A stretch of DNA of 64,000 nt, taken from contig CADCMR010000008.1 of the NCBI GenBank assembly GCA_902802585.1, positions 26,723 to 90,722 of the forward strand. The letters run 5' to 3'. The DNA comes from an uncultured bacterium (lineage in GTDB: Bacteria > Verrucomicrobiota > Lentisphaeria > Victivallales > UBA1829). The notes under the pieces were generated by a model, which did not search any database, was not told the origin of the DNA, and was given only the letters and a program-made list of their open reading frames with translations. Of the stretch, positions 52,729-63,000 are shown piece after piece; within the stretch, counting starts at the first letter, position 1, and each line of letters begins with the position of its first letter. Both the position numbers and the translations under genes were made by a program.

Positions 52729-53955
52729 TCAGGATATCGGCGACCAGTCCGTATCAACGGTCGACGGATCGTTCCGGTGCGCGTACACGCTCTGCGCAAT
52801 GCCGAGGTAACACAGCATTGCCACCAGGAATGTGCCGCCGTAGCTGATGAAGGGCAGCGGCAGCCCCGTCACCGGGACCAGCCGGATGCACATGCCGATG
52901 TTGATGAAAACGTGCGTCATGAGAATAGCTGCGATGCCGACGCATAGGTAGCGTCCGAACAGATCGGGCGCCAGCAGGGCGGTCCGCAAAATCGAAAAAA
53001 GCAGCAGCGCGTAGAGCAGGATGAGGGAAAGCGTGCCGGCAAACCCGGTTTCCTCCGCGATGACCGGGAAGATGAAGTCGGAGTCGGCGACTTTCGGCGG
53101 AAGATAGCCGAGCATGGTGTGCGTTCCGTTGCGGTAACCCTTGCCCGTCATGCCGCCGGTGCCGACCGCGATCTCCGCCTGGATCACGTTCCATCCGCCG
53201 CCGAACCGTTCGCTTTCCGGGTTGATGAACATGTCGATGCGCTTTTTCTGGTAGGGTTTCAGGATCGGGCTGTGGTAAGCGGCGAGAGGCCCCCCAACAC
53301 AGACTACCGCGAAAAGAACAATGTAGAGCCAGCGGAGGTTGGCGGCGAACAGGATCGCGGCGGTGAGCGGGATCAGGACGATGGCGGTCCCCAGGTCGGG
53401 CTCCTTGCAGATCAGGAGGAACGGAACCACGGTCAGGACCATGACCAGCGCGATCCAGTGGATTTTGTTGATGTTCTTTTTCGTGAATGACGCCACCCAG
53501 GCGACGACAAAAAGCACCGCCATTTTGCCGAGTTCGGAGGGCTGAAGGCTGACCGGTCCGATGTCGATCCAACGCCGGGTATTGTTGCGGACCGGACCGA
53601 AGATCAGGACGAGCATAAGCACCGCGATGACCGCCGGATAGAACAGCATGGAGAATATCCCGAGAAATCGGTAGTCGACCAGGATGAAAATGAACCACAG
53701 CGCCAAGCCGACCGCCAGGTAGACGCATTGGCGGCCAAACAGCTCGACATGGTGCCCGCCGACCTGCTGGCCGGTGCTGTGGACGAAGCACATGCCGATG
53801 GCAAGGAGAAGCGCCAGCGGGATGATCTGCATGAGGTCGAACCGCGCAAAGAAACGGACGATGACTCCGCGCAGGATCTGCGCGTTCGTCTCTTCGGTCT
53901 CTTGCTGTTTGACGATGGTTTTGGAGAATTTCTGACGCCTCTTCTTCTCCGCCAT
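52729..53955 (-). CDS. rodA: Peptidoglycan glycosyltransferase, RodA type
   Basis: 408 residues with about ten transmembrane helices (SEDS family). The signature NNTRRWIDIGPVSLQPSELGKMAVL near 124-148, KEPDLGTAIVLIPL near 184-197 and the C-terminal RLVPVTGLPLPFISYGGTFLVAML are all present. It polymerises lipid II for cell elongation with a class B PBP. A charged N-terminus of about 35 residues precedes the first helix. Its PBP partner is not in view. Confidence 0.93.
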   Translation of the reverse strand: MAEKKRRQKFSKTIVKQQETEETNAQILRGVIVRFFARFDLMQIIPLALLLAIGMCFVHSTGQQVGGHHVELFGRQCVYLAVGLALWFIFILVDYRFLGIFSMLFYPAVIAVLMLVLIFGPVRNNTRRWIDIGPVSLQPSELGKMAVLFVVAWVASFTKKNINKIHWIALVMVLTVVPFLLICKEPDLGTAIVLIPLTAAILFAANLRWLYIVLFAVVCVGGPLAAYHSPILKPYQKKRIDMFINPESERFGGGWNVIQAEIAVGTGGMTGKGYRNGTHTMLGYLPPKVADSDFIFPVIAEETGFAGTLSLILLYALLLFSILRTALLAPDLFGRYLCVGIAAILMTHVFINIGMCIRLVPVTGLPLPFISYGGTFLVAMLCYLGIAQSVYAHRNDPSTVDTDWSPIS

Positions 53956-53997
53956 GGCACGCCCCCTCCCGCGGTTCCTTCCTTCGGCCGCCGGGAA

Positions 53998-55404
<1,407 letters not shown>

Positions 55405-56877
55405 TCACTCCGAGGGGGCATAGAGCGTCCAGACGTCCGTTTCCATAACGGGACGGCGGAAGCCCTTGAGCGGATGCCTCCTCACTTCGCGTTTCGTGCT
55501 GACGAGGTAATGCGGACGAGACGCCGCCTCGCTTGATTCCGGATCCTCTTTTGCGTGCGGAATCACGCGGTCGCCGAGGTAGAAATACGCGGAATACGGC
55601 ACCTTGCGGTAAAAATAGAAATACCCGTCCGGGACGACCTCGGCGATGTCCTCGAAGAAATCGCCCGGCATCTTGTCGATCCAGTGCTCGCCGACGATCC
55701 ACAGCGAGGCGAACACCATGCCGGTCACGCACCAGATCGCGGGAAGCGCCGCCCGGAGCGCCGTCCGGAATTTCGCCATGCCGACATAGCCCCAGTCGAC
55801 CATGCGGTCCGCCAGCCAGACGGAGAAGAACGGCACGGTCGGGAGCACGTATGTGATCAGTACGCGGCTCGTGAGGCACCAGAACAGCGTGATGAAGAGG
55901 AATCCGAGCAACGGCAGGTCGTTCGCGAGGGACGGTTTCCGCAGGACGCCAGCCAGCTTGCCGCGTCCTTCCCTCGAACAGAGCGGGAGCAGCACCAGCA
56001 GCACACCCGGCAGGTTCGAGATCAGGAACCACAGGAACGCCATTCCGCGGAAGAACTCGCGTCCCGCGCCGTACTGGTCGCCGTATTCCTTGAAGAGGAA
56101 CCGCTTGAAATTCTCGTTCACGAAAAAGTAATACAGGAAATCCGGGTTCGCCCGCTGCATCAGGATATACCACGGGGCGGCAATCAGGAAGAACACGGCG
56201 AATCCGAGGATCCATGCGTGATTTTTGAGGTCGCCCCAGCGTTTCCCGAGCAGGACGAAGAGGAAGACCGAGACGCCCGCCATGACCAGGGCGACCGGTC
56301 CCTTAACGAGCATCCCGAGCGCGAGCGCGGCAAAGAATCCGATGCTCGCGAGCTTTTTGCCGCGGCGTGCGGTCTCATGGTCGAACAACATGTAGGCGAA
56401 GACGGCGGAGCAGACGCAGAACGCCAGCGCCATGTCCGTCATACACATCCCGGCATACATGAAAAACACCGGACTGCCGAGCGTAAGCAGCACGGCGAGC
56501 TGTGCGACGTTTTCGCCCCGGATCCGCCGGACCGCCCAGTACAGGACTGCAAGCAGCCCTGCCGCGAAGAGAGTCGACGGCAGGCGCACCGCGAAGAGGT
56601 TGATGCCGAAGATATGGCAGGCGGCCGCGCCCGCCTGGAAGCACAGGGGCGGTTTCCCCTCGAAATTCATCAGGACACCCTCGTGGATGAGCTTCGGCTC
56701 CAGGAAATTGTGGCTTTCCTCCATGAGTTTGCAGATCAGGGCGTACCGCGCCTCCGACGGGTCCATGAGCGGCACGACGGCGTTCAGGAGGAGCCGGAGA
56801 AGGACGAGCGCGCAGAGGAGCCAGAGAAAACTCCTCCGGTTGAAGAGCGGACCGGATTCGTTGGTTTTTTCGTTCAT
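55405..56877 (-). CDS. ArnT/PMT-family membrane glycosyltransferase
   Basis: 490 residues with about ten to twelve transmembrane helices. The first periplasmic loop has DPSEARYALICKLM, the catalytic Asp-containing motif of GT83/PMT-type transferases, followed by FEGKPPLCFQAGAAACHIFG as in ArnT. It would move a sugar from a polyprenyl phosphate to lipid A or another envelope acceptor. The start lies 4 bp after the upstream lipoprotein stop (GGAGAAATGACATC before the ATG), so they are coupled. The sugar is unknown. Confidence 0.87.
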   Translation of the reverse strand: MNEKTNESGPLFNRRSFLWLLCALVLLRLLLNAVVPLMDPSEARYALICKLMEESHNFLEPKLIHEGVLMNFEGKPPLCFQAGAAACHIFGINLFAVRLPSTLFAAGLLAVLYWAVRRIRGENVAQLAVLLTLGSPVFFMYAGMCMTDMALAFCVCSAVFAYMLFDHETARRGKKLASIGFFAALALGMLVKGPVALVMAGVSVFLFVLLGKRWGDLKNHAWILGFAVFFLIAAPWYILMQRANPDFLYYFFVNENFKRFLFKEYGDQYGAGREFFRGMAFLWFLISNLPGVLLVLLPLCSREGRGKLAGVLRKPSLANDLPLLGFLFITLFWCLTSRVLITYVLPTVPFFSVWLADRMVDWGYVGMAKFRTALRAALPAIWCVTGMVFASLWIVGEHWIDKMPGDFFEDIAEVVPDGYFYFYRKVPYSAYFYLGDRVIPHAKEDPESSEAASRPHYLVSTKREVRRHPLKGFRRPVMETDVWTLYAPSE

Positions 56878-56881
56878 GATG

Positions 56882-57418
56882 TCATTTCTCCTTCTTGTCC
56901 GCGGTTGCACCTTCAATGACGGGGATCGGTTCCACGCCGACCGTTTCCCACGCCCCGCCCGTGCCGTCATCCTCGAACTCGTCCGCTGTGTCGACGTTCC
57001 GCCACTGGTCCAGCTCGGCGTCACTCAGGCCGCCCTTCTGCTTGCCGGACAGGATCTCCAGCACCCACGGCTGGCGTTTTGAGAGCAGGTCGCCGCGCGA
57101 GGAGAGCAGGACCACGGTGTCGGACGAAATCGGCCATTCCAGTTCGATCCTGCCATGCTTCTTCCCGCTGTAGACGATGCGGGTCACAGGCTCGTTGTCC
57201 TGGATCATTTTCCGGTGAGCCGTGCCGAGGCGGAGGCTTTTATTGGACGCGATGAAGTTCTTTGCGTGCCAGATGATGCTTTCCGTCTCCTCCTTCGTGA
57301 GCTTGTCGGCCTCGGTCGGCTGGAAGAACGGATCGGAGGCTTCCCCGGACGATTGGCATGAGCACAGGATCGCGGTCGCCATGGAAAGGAAAAAAAGGAT
57401 CAGGATGCGGAATATCAT
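56882..57418 (-). CDS. Hypothetical lipoprotein
   Basis: 178 residues; signal peptide with lipobox LCSC (Cys21). The mature part is mixed alpha/beta (ESIIWHAKNFIASNKSLRLG, HGRIELEWPISSDTVVLLSSRGDLLSKRQPWVLEIL) and ends in an acidic disordered tail. No family recognised. It is sandwiched, with overlaps, between the nucleotidase and the ArnT-like gene, so an envelope role is plausible. Confidence 0.78.
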   Translation of the reverse strand: MIFRILILFFLSMATAILCSCQSSGEASDPFFQPTEADKLTKEETESIIWHAKNFIASNKSLRLGTAHRKMIQDNEPVTRIVYSGKKHGRIELEWPISSDTVVLLSSRGDLLSKRQPWVLEILSGKQKGGLSDAELDQWRNVDTADEFEDDGTGGAWETVGVEPIPVIEGATADKKEK

Positions 57419-58911
57419 GGTTTCCTCCCGGATGTTTTATTGGGAACAGGATAATGCTTTTGCAGATAGCTGCGCAGGGCGTCGCGGATGTCGGCTTTCG
57501 GTACGGATTCCTGTGGCTCGACCGATTCCACGATCTCCTTGAGTTTCGGGTAGCGTCCGCCCGCGCCGTGCGCGTCGTAGGTGTTCACGGCGACCTTGAT
57601 GCGTCCGGTTTCCGGGATCGGTTTCCCCGTCTTTCCCAGCACGAGTGCGCCGTCGATGCCGTCCGGCGCGGTGAATCCCATATACGTCATGCAGTCCGCT
57701 GTTTTCTGTTTTGTTTCGAGCTCGCGCAGGATCGTCCGGATCTGGGCGGGCGTCAGGCTGCGCACCTCGATGGCGTCCGTGTACGGCGCCAGCAGGAAAA
57801 GCTCGCGTTCGTTCAGCGTGCCGGGTGACACTTTGTAGTTCGAAAGCGTCCCGGAGAACGCCGCGTCCGCTCCGGTCGCCTCCGCCATGGCGAGGCAGAT
57901 CAGCTCCGCCAGGCGGTTCGGCATCAATCCATTTTTCATCGGTTCCAGCTCGAAATCCAGTTTCGCGATGGTTTTGCGCCCGGTTTCCGCGGCCTGTTTC
58001 CGGACAGGGGCAAGAATCGGGAGCAGCTTCTTCGATTCCGGCTGGTCTTTGCCTTCGATAATCTTCGAGGTCACGGACAGCACCTTGTCTCCTTTTTTAG
58101 TGGGATCGACCTCGACCGTAATCTGCGCGCATCCGGCGCCGAGCGGCGGCGCTTGCACGAACCATGCGCCCGGATAGAGTCGCTTGCCCGGCTCCGTCTG
58201 GTGCGAATGCCCCGCCAGGATCAGGTCGATCTGAGGAAATTTCGCGGACAGCGACGCCATGCTGCGGAGCTTGCCGTCCGGGTTGAGGCGCCCCGCGATG
58301 AACTCGCCCAAATGGATGGCAAGCACGATCACGTCCGGTTTCGCCGCCATGACCTCCGGCATGACGCATTCGAGCGCGGCGTCCGGCGATTCCAGTTCAA
58401 GCCCGGTCAGTTTTTCCGGCTCGATCCACAGCCCGAGGTACGGCGGCACAATGCCGATCACGGCGATTTTCACATCCTGCCGCTCGAATATTTTCCATGC
58501 CGCGGTTTTCATCGGAAACGCGTTCGACTTCATGTTCGCCGCCAGCGACGCTCCCCGGAACATGCCGATGCGTTTCGCGAGAATCTCCACACCGTAGTCG
58601 AAATCATGGTTGCCGGGCACCCAGACATCGCATCCTGCGGCGTTCATTGCCTCCACCATGGACGCGCCGGCGTCGACGGACGCCGAAAACGATCCCTGCG
58701 TGAGGTCGCCGCAGTCGATCCAGAGGTCGGGCTGAATGCGTTCGGCGGCCCCGGCGATCTGAAGCAGCCCCGGGGATTTTTCATCCCCGATGGCTCCGTG
58801 GATGTCGGTCGTCTGGAGGATCGTCAGTTTTTTCGGCGCGGCGTCCAATGCCGGGTCAAACACACGGGAAATGACGATCAGCAGGATGATGGGTAGAATC
58901 TTGTGCAACAT
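57415..58911 (-). CDS. 5'-nucleotidase / 2',3'-cyclic phosphodiesterase family (UshA/CpdB type)
   Basis: 498 residues. Signal peptide about 1-24. Metallophosphoesterase domain with TTDIHGAIG (His and Asp ligands), WIDCGDLTQGS, VPGNHDFDYG and LAGHSHQTEPG, and C-terminal 5'-nucleotidase domain with MPNRLAELICLAMAEATGADAAF and DAIEVRSLT. It hydrolyses nucleotides outside the cytoplasm. ATG at 58911 after AAGGACCCG. First gene of a three-gene operon with the lipoprotein (4-bp overlap) and the ArnT-like transferase. Confidence 0.9.
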   Translation of the reverse strand: MLHKILPIILLIVISRVFDPALDAAPKKLTILQTTDIHGAIGDEKSPGLLQIAGAAERIQPDLWIDCGDLTQGSFSASVDAGASMVEAMNAAGCDVWVPGNHDFDYGVEILAKRIGMFRGASLAANMKSNAFPMKTAAWKIFERQDVKIAVIGIVPPYLGLWIEPEKLTGLELESPDAALECVMPEVMAAKPDVIVLAIHLGEFIAGRLNPDGKLRSMASLSAKFPQIDLILAGHSHQTEPGKRLYPGAWFVQAPPLGAGCAQITVEVDPTKKGDKVLSVTSKIIEGKDQPESKKLLPILAPVRKQAAETGRKTIAKLDFELEPMKNGLMPNRLAELICLAMAEATGADAAFSGTLSNYKVSPGTLNERELFLLAPYTDAIEVRSLTPAQIRTILRELETKQKTADCMTYMGFTAPDGIDGALVLGKTGKPIPETGRIKVAVNTYDAHGAGGRYPKLKEIVESVEPQESVPKADIRDALRSYLQKHYPVPNKTSGRKP

Positions 58912-58978
58912 CGGGTCCTTGTGTTTAGACGAATTAAACAATGGCGAATATGCGCGGGCGCGAAAAAACCTTTGTTAT

Positions 58979-59007
58979 AACATACCTCCCATCCCCCTAT
59001 TTTTCAA
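58979..59007 (-). promoter_or_regulatory. Promoter of the nucleotidase operon
   Basis: TTGAAA (59007-59002), 17-bp spacer, TATGTT (58984-58979) on the minus strand. Confidence 0.55.
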
Positions 59008-59277
59008 CCCGGACAGCACGCTTTTTTCCGTTTTGCGGTTTCGCGAAAAAACCGGCACGCTTTCCATGTGAAACGGGAGACCGTTTCCAGCCGCGGTTTT
59101 CAAAAAAAGGAAATTCCGCGGCAGTCAAGGACGAGAGCGGCATTGACCGCGATCGACCATGCCGCGCGGAAGCATAATAATAGGGCGGGAAACAGAAAAA
59201 ATCACAAAAAGTATATTAAAATCTAAACCGATGTGCGTATTTCAGGGGATCAGAATGATTTTTTTTAGTGAAAGCTC

Positions 59278-59305
59278 TTGATTTTTCCATGCACAGTGCT
59301 ACATT
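59278..59305 (+). promoter_or_regulatory. Promoter of tRNA-Leu
   Basis: TTGATT (59278-59283), 16-bp spacer, TACATT (59300-59305); initiation about 7 nt before the tRNA. Confidence 0.7.
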
Positions 59306-59318
59306 TATAGAAAATCGC

Positions 59319-59397
59319 GCCCGGGTGGCGAAATGGCAGACGCAACAGACTTAAAATCTGTCGGGAAACCATGCGGGTTCGAGTCCCGCCCCGGGCA
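59319..59397 (+). tRNA. tRNA-Leu (TAA)
   Basis: Acceptor GCCCGGG/CCCGGGC, anticodon stem ACAGA/TCTGT with loop CTTAAAA (anticodon TAA), a class II-type variable region and T-arm GCGGG-TTCGAGT-CCCGC. CCA is not encoded (the sequence continues ATTC). Confidence 0.95.
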
Positions 59398-59452
59398 TTC
59401 AGCCTTTTTGCGAAAAAACCTGAAAAACAGAACGGAAAGAACGGAAAAAAAC

Positions 59453-59480
59453 AAAAAAGCTCCAAAAAACAGCTTTTTTT
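59453..59480 (+). terminator. Possible terminator of tRNA-Leu
   Basis: AAAAAAGCT (59453-59461) pairs with AGCTTTTTTT (59471-59480) around a 9-nt loop; an A/T-rich stem that ends in a T-run. Confidence 0.45.
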
Positions 59481-59579
59481 CGCCGACATGCACAATAAAA
59501 CGCAAAAAGGTTTCGTTAATCTGTAACGATGCCTCGCACTACAACAAATCAAACAATACAATATGAAAGGAACGAAACT

Positions 59580-60794
59580 ATGAACAAAATGACGGTTGCT
59601 ATCCTGGCGCTGGCCCTCACGGGCAGTGTTGCATTCGCTCAGGGGCAGGGTGCCGGCGGTGCCGGCGGTCGCGGCGGTGCCCGCGGCAATCGCGGCGGCG
59701 GCCGCGGCGCTAACGGCGGCGGTGCAGCCGGTCAGGTTCAGCCCGGCGGAGCCGGTGGCGCCGGTGGCGCAGCCGGAGCAGCCGGTATGCAGGGCGGTTT
59801 CGGTGGCATGGGCGGCTTCGGCGGCGGTGCCGCGGGCGCTCCCGGTGCCGGTGGCATGGGCGGTTTCGGCGGCATGGGCGGCTTCGGCCAGGGCGGCATG
59901 GGCGGTTTCGGTGCCGGCGGCATGGGCGGCATGGGCGGCTTTGGCGCCGGCGGCGATGCCGCGGGCGCTCCCGGCGCCGGTGGAATGCCTGATTTCGGCG
60001 GCATGGGCGGTTTCGGTGCCGGCGGCATGGGCGGCTTTGGTCAGGGCGGCATGGGCGGCTTTGGTCAGGGCGGCATGGGCGGCTTCGGTCAGGGCGGCAT
60101 GGGCGGCGCGGGCGGAATGCCCGGCATGGGCGGCGCGGGCGGAATGCCCGATTTCGGCGGCATGCAGGGCGGTATGCCCGGTATGCAGGGCGGAATGATG
60201 GGCGGCCGTACCGGCCAGCTCCAGCGCACCATCGACAGCCTCAAGGCGGATTCCCCGCGCGACGAGGCCCTGAAGAAGATTGAAGCGAAGGACAAAGACG
60301 CTTACGCCAAGGCGAAGAAGGCGCTTGACGACGCCAATGCCCAGCTCGCCGAACTCGCGAAGAAGGCGGAAGTCGAACTCCCGGAAACTGCCGAACAGCA
60401 GAAGGAGAAGACCCTCGAATTCCTCGTCAAGGAAAAAGACGCGATCGACAAGCTCCTCGAAACAGATAAGACCGACTCCGTTTCCGCGATGCGTTCCTTC
60501 AACGAACTCGCGGAAAAGAACAAGATCACACTGACGCCGGCAGGCGGACGCGGTCCTGCCATGGGCGGAATGGGCGGACGCGGCGGAATGCCCGGCGCAG
60601 CCGGCGCTGCCGCACAGCAGCCCGCCGCGGGTCGCGGCGCTAACGGCGCCGCCCGCAACACCAACACGATCCGTCAGATCCAGGAAAAGTTCCCGGCGGA
60701 ATACAAGGAAGCCCAGAAGCTCCGCCAGACCGATCCCGACGCCTATCGCGAAGCGATGCGCGCCCTTCAGCAGAAGCTCAACGACGCGAAGTGA
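59580..60794 (+). CDS. Exported Gly/Met/Phe-rich protein
   Basis: 404 residues. Signal peptide 1-20 (AFA-Q). Residues about 22-215 are reiterated GGMGGFG, GQGGMGG and GGMP units; residues 216-325 are alpha-helical and charged (IDSLKADSPRDEALKKIEAKDKDAYAKAKKALDDANAQLAELAKK); a second short Gly/Ala patch (about 326-365) precedes a helical C-terminus (IRQIQEKFPAEYKEAQKL). No family recognised; the Gly-rich part resembles the insert in the GH43-like protein and the tail of the GspC-like protein. AAAGGAACGAAACT precedes the ATG. It lies 74 bp upstream of the gspL-like gene and may share its operon. Confidence 0.8.
   Translation: MNKMTVAILALALTGSVAFAQGQGAGGAGGRGGARGNRGGGRGANGGGAAGQVQPGGAGGAGGAAGAAGMQGGFGGMGGFGGGAAGAPGAGGMGGFGGMGGFGQGGMGGFGAGGMGGMGGFGAGGDAAGAPGAGGMPDFGGMGGFGAGGMGGFGQGGMGGFGQGGMGGFGQGGMGGAGGMPGMGGAGGMPDFGGMQGGMPGMQGGMMGGRTGQLQRTIDSLKADSPRDEALKKIEAKDKDAYAKAKKALDDANAQLAELAKKAEVELPETAEQQKEKTLEFLVKEKDAIDKLLETDKTDSVSAMRSFNELAEKNKITLTPAGGRGPAMGGMGGRGGMPGAAGAAAQQPAAGRGANGAARNTNTIRQIQEKFPAEYKEAQKLRQTDPDAYREAMRALQQKLNDAK
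59640..60215 (+). repeat. Tandem GGC-ATG-GGC-GGC coding repeats
   Basis: Many short copies of GGCATGGGCGGCTTCGG and related units, in frame, encoding GMGGFG with spacers GAG, GQG and GGA. Three identical consecutive FGQGGMGG units occur at about 60035-60105. Confidence 0.85.
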
Positions 60795-60868
60795 TCTCCG
60801 GATCCGGACAGAAACGCCGGTCATCGGCCAAGTAAACCACAACCAATAACAGTTAAGGACAGACAACG

Positions 60869-62083
60869 ATGCGTATCTCAAGCAGGCTTGTGTATCAGAT
60901 CGTATCATTCTCGCCTGCGGCGATGCGGGTTTGCAAATTTCGCAAACACGGTCAGAAATATCGCATCGTAAGCTGGAACACTGTTCCTTGCGAACAGGGC
61001 GGCGAATCCGCCGCCCTCCGCAAGGCGCTTGAAGACAATGGCGGCCAGATCTCGGGCTGCATGGTTCTCACCGGATCCATGGAGTCCGGGACCTTCTTCA
61101 CCTGCCAGGGGGCGCCGCTCAACGTACGCGCGCAGAAAAATGCCCTCGAATTCGAGCTTCCGCTCCACATGCTGCAGGTCCCCCAGGACTGCGTCATCCA
61201 GTTCACCCGCTTCCCCGCGGAAGCCGAGGGTGAAACCGACCGTTTGAACGTTTACGCGTTCGACTCCGTTGCCATCAACCACATGGCGTCTTTCCTCACG
61301 ATGGCAAAAGTGAAAGCCGATGAGTTCATTTATCCGCTCCTCGGCATCAAGCACGACGACCCGCCCGTCTGCCTCCCCGAGATCGAATCCGGGTTCTGCT
61401 GGCAGCACGGCGAGTGGGTCCCCTACCGCGGCAGCGCGGAAGAATGCAACAAGCAGTGGACCAAGGTCCTCGAAAACGATTTCGAGTTCCCGGTCGGCAA
61501 GGATTTCTCCATTTCGGACTACCTCGCCTGTCTGCTTGTCATGCGCCTCATCATGTCCAAAGGATTCCCCGCGAACGAATCCTCCGTCCGCATCATGCCC
61601 CCCAAGCTTCGCCCCAGCAGATGCCGTTCCCAGGTCATCATCATGATTTTCCTGCTTCTCGTCCTGGGTCTCGGCTGGAGCTACCGCACCGGCATCCGCG
61701 CGTACCACCAATACCAGCAGTATAGCGACCTGGTCACGGAGCGCAATGCCATCCGCGACAAGACCAAAAAGATCAAAGCGGACCTCAAAAAGGCCGAAAA
61801 AATCAAGAAGGAACTGGAAAAGAATTCGTCGATTTCCGCCGGCGATCCATCTCTCCTCACCAAGCTTTACGACCTCTCCCTCGCCCTGCCGGAAGACACA
61901 CTGGTGACCACGTTCCGTTTCAACGACGGAAACTGCGATCTCAACATCCAGTCGCAGAACCGCAATATCGACCTCTCGCAGCGCCTGCATTTCTCCTACT
62001 GGAAGATCGGCAGGCTGAACCAGAGGATCACCGATACCATCGTCACGTCCACCGTGGCTCTTGTTAAAACCGAGGCGCAGTAA
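60869..62083 (+). CDS. GspL/PilM-PilN-like secretion-system component
   Basis: 404 residues. Residues 1-235 look like the cytoplasmic actin-like fold of GspL/PilM. Residues 240-250 (RIMPPKLRPSR) resemble the 'NLLPPE' start of GspL/PilN membrane parts. A transmembrane segment (about 255-272), a coiled coil (290-320: RDKTKKIKADLKKAEKIKKELEKN) and a small ferredoxin-like domain (325-400) follow. The order matches GspL, which links the GspE ATPase to the periplasmic parts. The stop overlaps the next ATG by one base. Confidence 0.7.
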   Translation: MRISSRLVYQIVSFSPAAMRVCKFRKHGQKYRIVSWNTVPCEQGGESAALRKALEDNGGQISGCMVLTGSMESGTFFTCQGAPLNVRAQKNALEFELPLHMLQVPQDCVIQFTRFPAEAEGETDRLNVYAFDSVAINHMASFLTMAKVKADEFIYPLLGIKHDDPPVCLPEIESGFCWQHGEWVPYRGSAEECNKQWTKVLENDFEFPVGKDFSISDYLACLLVMRLIMSKGFPANESSVRIMPPKLRPSRCRSQVIIMIFLLLVLGLGWSYRTGIRAYHQYQQYSDLVTERNAIRDKTKKIKADLKKAEKIKKELEKNSSISAGDPSLLTKLYDLSLALPEDTLVTTFRFNDGNCDLNIQSQNRNIDLSQRLHFSYWKIGRLNQRITDTIVTSTVALVKTEAQ

Positions 62084-62988
62084 TGAAACAGACACCGAAA
62101 CAATACTTTGCCACTCCGGCGGGCAAGCTCACCCTCGCGATCATCGCGATGGTACTTTGCTGGACGGTTCTTATCGTCTACCTCAGCAAAACCTCGGCAG
62201 GCGGCACCTGGTTCCCCTCCGAGAGCGACATTGAGAGCGTCCGCACGGACATCAAGAAGGATACCAACTCGCTCCACGCGGCGGAAGCCGAACTGGATGC
62301 GTTCCTGGATCTCCAGGCGAGCTACGAGGATTCCCTCGCGACCTACTGGAACGCCGACCGCGACGGCCAGCCGGAAACCGAGCTCCGCAACCTCGTCAGC
62401 ACCGCCGCTCAGAACGCCGAGGCCAACCTCCAGACGCTCGGCTCTGTCAGGACCTCCAACATCAACAATGAGCTTTCCTACGCCGACCTCGATTTCACCG
62501 TCGTCGACGAATACAGCAAGGTCATCCGGTTCTTTGCGGAAGTCGAAAAATGCACGCCGCGCCTTTCCTGGCGCCGCGTTGAAATCCGCGTCGAACCCAA
62601 CCGCGCCCGCGCCGTGACCGGGCCCGGTGCGCGTCCCGGTGCCGCTGCGACCACAGCGACCACGACGCCTCCGGCGCAGATGTTCCGCACGACCGGACAG
62701 GTTCGTGTCATCAAATACTCGCCTGCCGGCAATACCGCCAAGCTGACGGGTTCGACGACAACGACGAAGACAACGACCACGGCTGCCGCAACGACCAAGA
62801 CGACGACGCCTGCGACAGGCGGCGCCGCGGCCACCCCGGCGGCAGGAACCGCAACGACTCCCGCCGCCGGTGCGACCGCGCCCGCGGCAACCACGACTCA
62901 ACCCGCAACAACCAATCAACCGGCCGCCGCCTCCGCGGCAGCAACCCCCGCGCAACAGGGACCTGCGGCCAATGCCACAACCAACTAA
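62083..62988 (+). CDS. GspM/PilO-like secretion component with Thr/Ala-rich insert and tail
   Basis: 301 residues: short cytoplasmic tail, transmembrane segment 16-36, coiled coil about 48-85, then a ferredoxin-like domain typical of GspM/PilO (YADLDFTVVDEYSKVIRFFAEVEKC, LSWRRVEIRVE, then GQVRVIKYSP). The last strand is separated from the rest by a low-complexity stretch (about 180-200), and residues 223-301 are almost all Thr, Ala, Gly, Lys and Pro. The identification rests on topology, length and position between GspL- and GspC-like genes, not on a strong motif. Confidence 0.65.
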   Translation: MKQTPKQYFATPAGKLTLAIIAMVLCWTVLIVYLSKTSAGGTWFPSESDIESVRTDIKKDTNSLHAAEAELDAFLDLQASYEDSLATYWNADRDGQPETELRNLVSTAAQNAEANLQTLGSVRTSNINNELSYADLDFTVVDEYSKVIRFFAEVEKCTPRLSWRRVEIRVEPNRARAVTGPGARPGAAATTATTTPPAQMFRTTGQVRVIKYSPAGNTAKLTGSTTTTKTTTTAAATTKTTTPATGGAAATPAAGTATTPAAGATAPAATTTQPATTNQPAAASAAATPAQQGPAANATTN

Positions 62989-63000
62989 GGAGAATGAAAA

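Larger units (their letters stand above)
58912..59318. other. Divergent intergenic region, 407 bp
   Basis: It carries the minus-strand promoter at 58979-59007 and the tRNA-Leu promoter at 59278-59305. The middle contains short inverted repeats but nothing I can name. Confidence 0.55.

Noticed and set aside
59640..60215. Gly-rich gene as a silk- or collagen-like structural gene
   Set aside because: There is no Gly-X-Y period of three and no poly-Ala blocks; half of the protein is charged helix.
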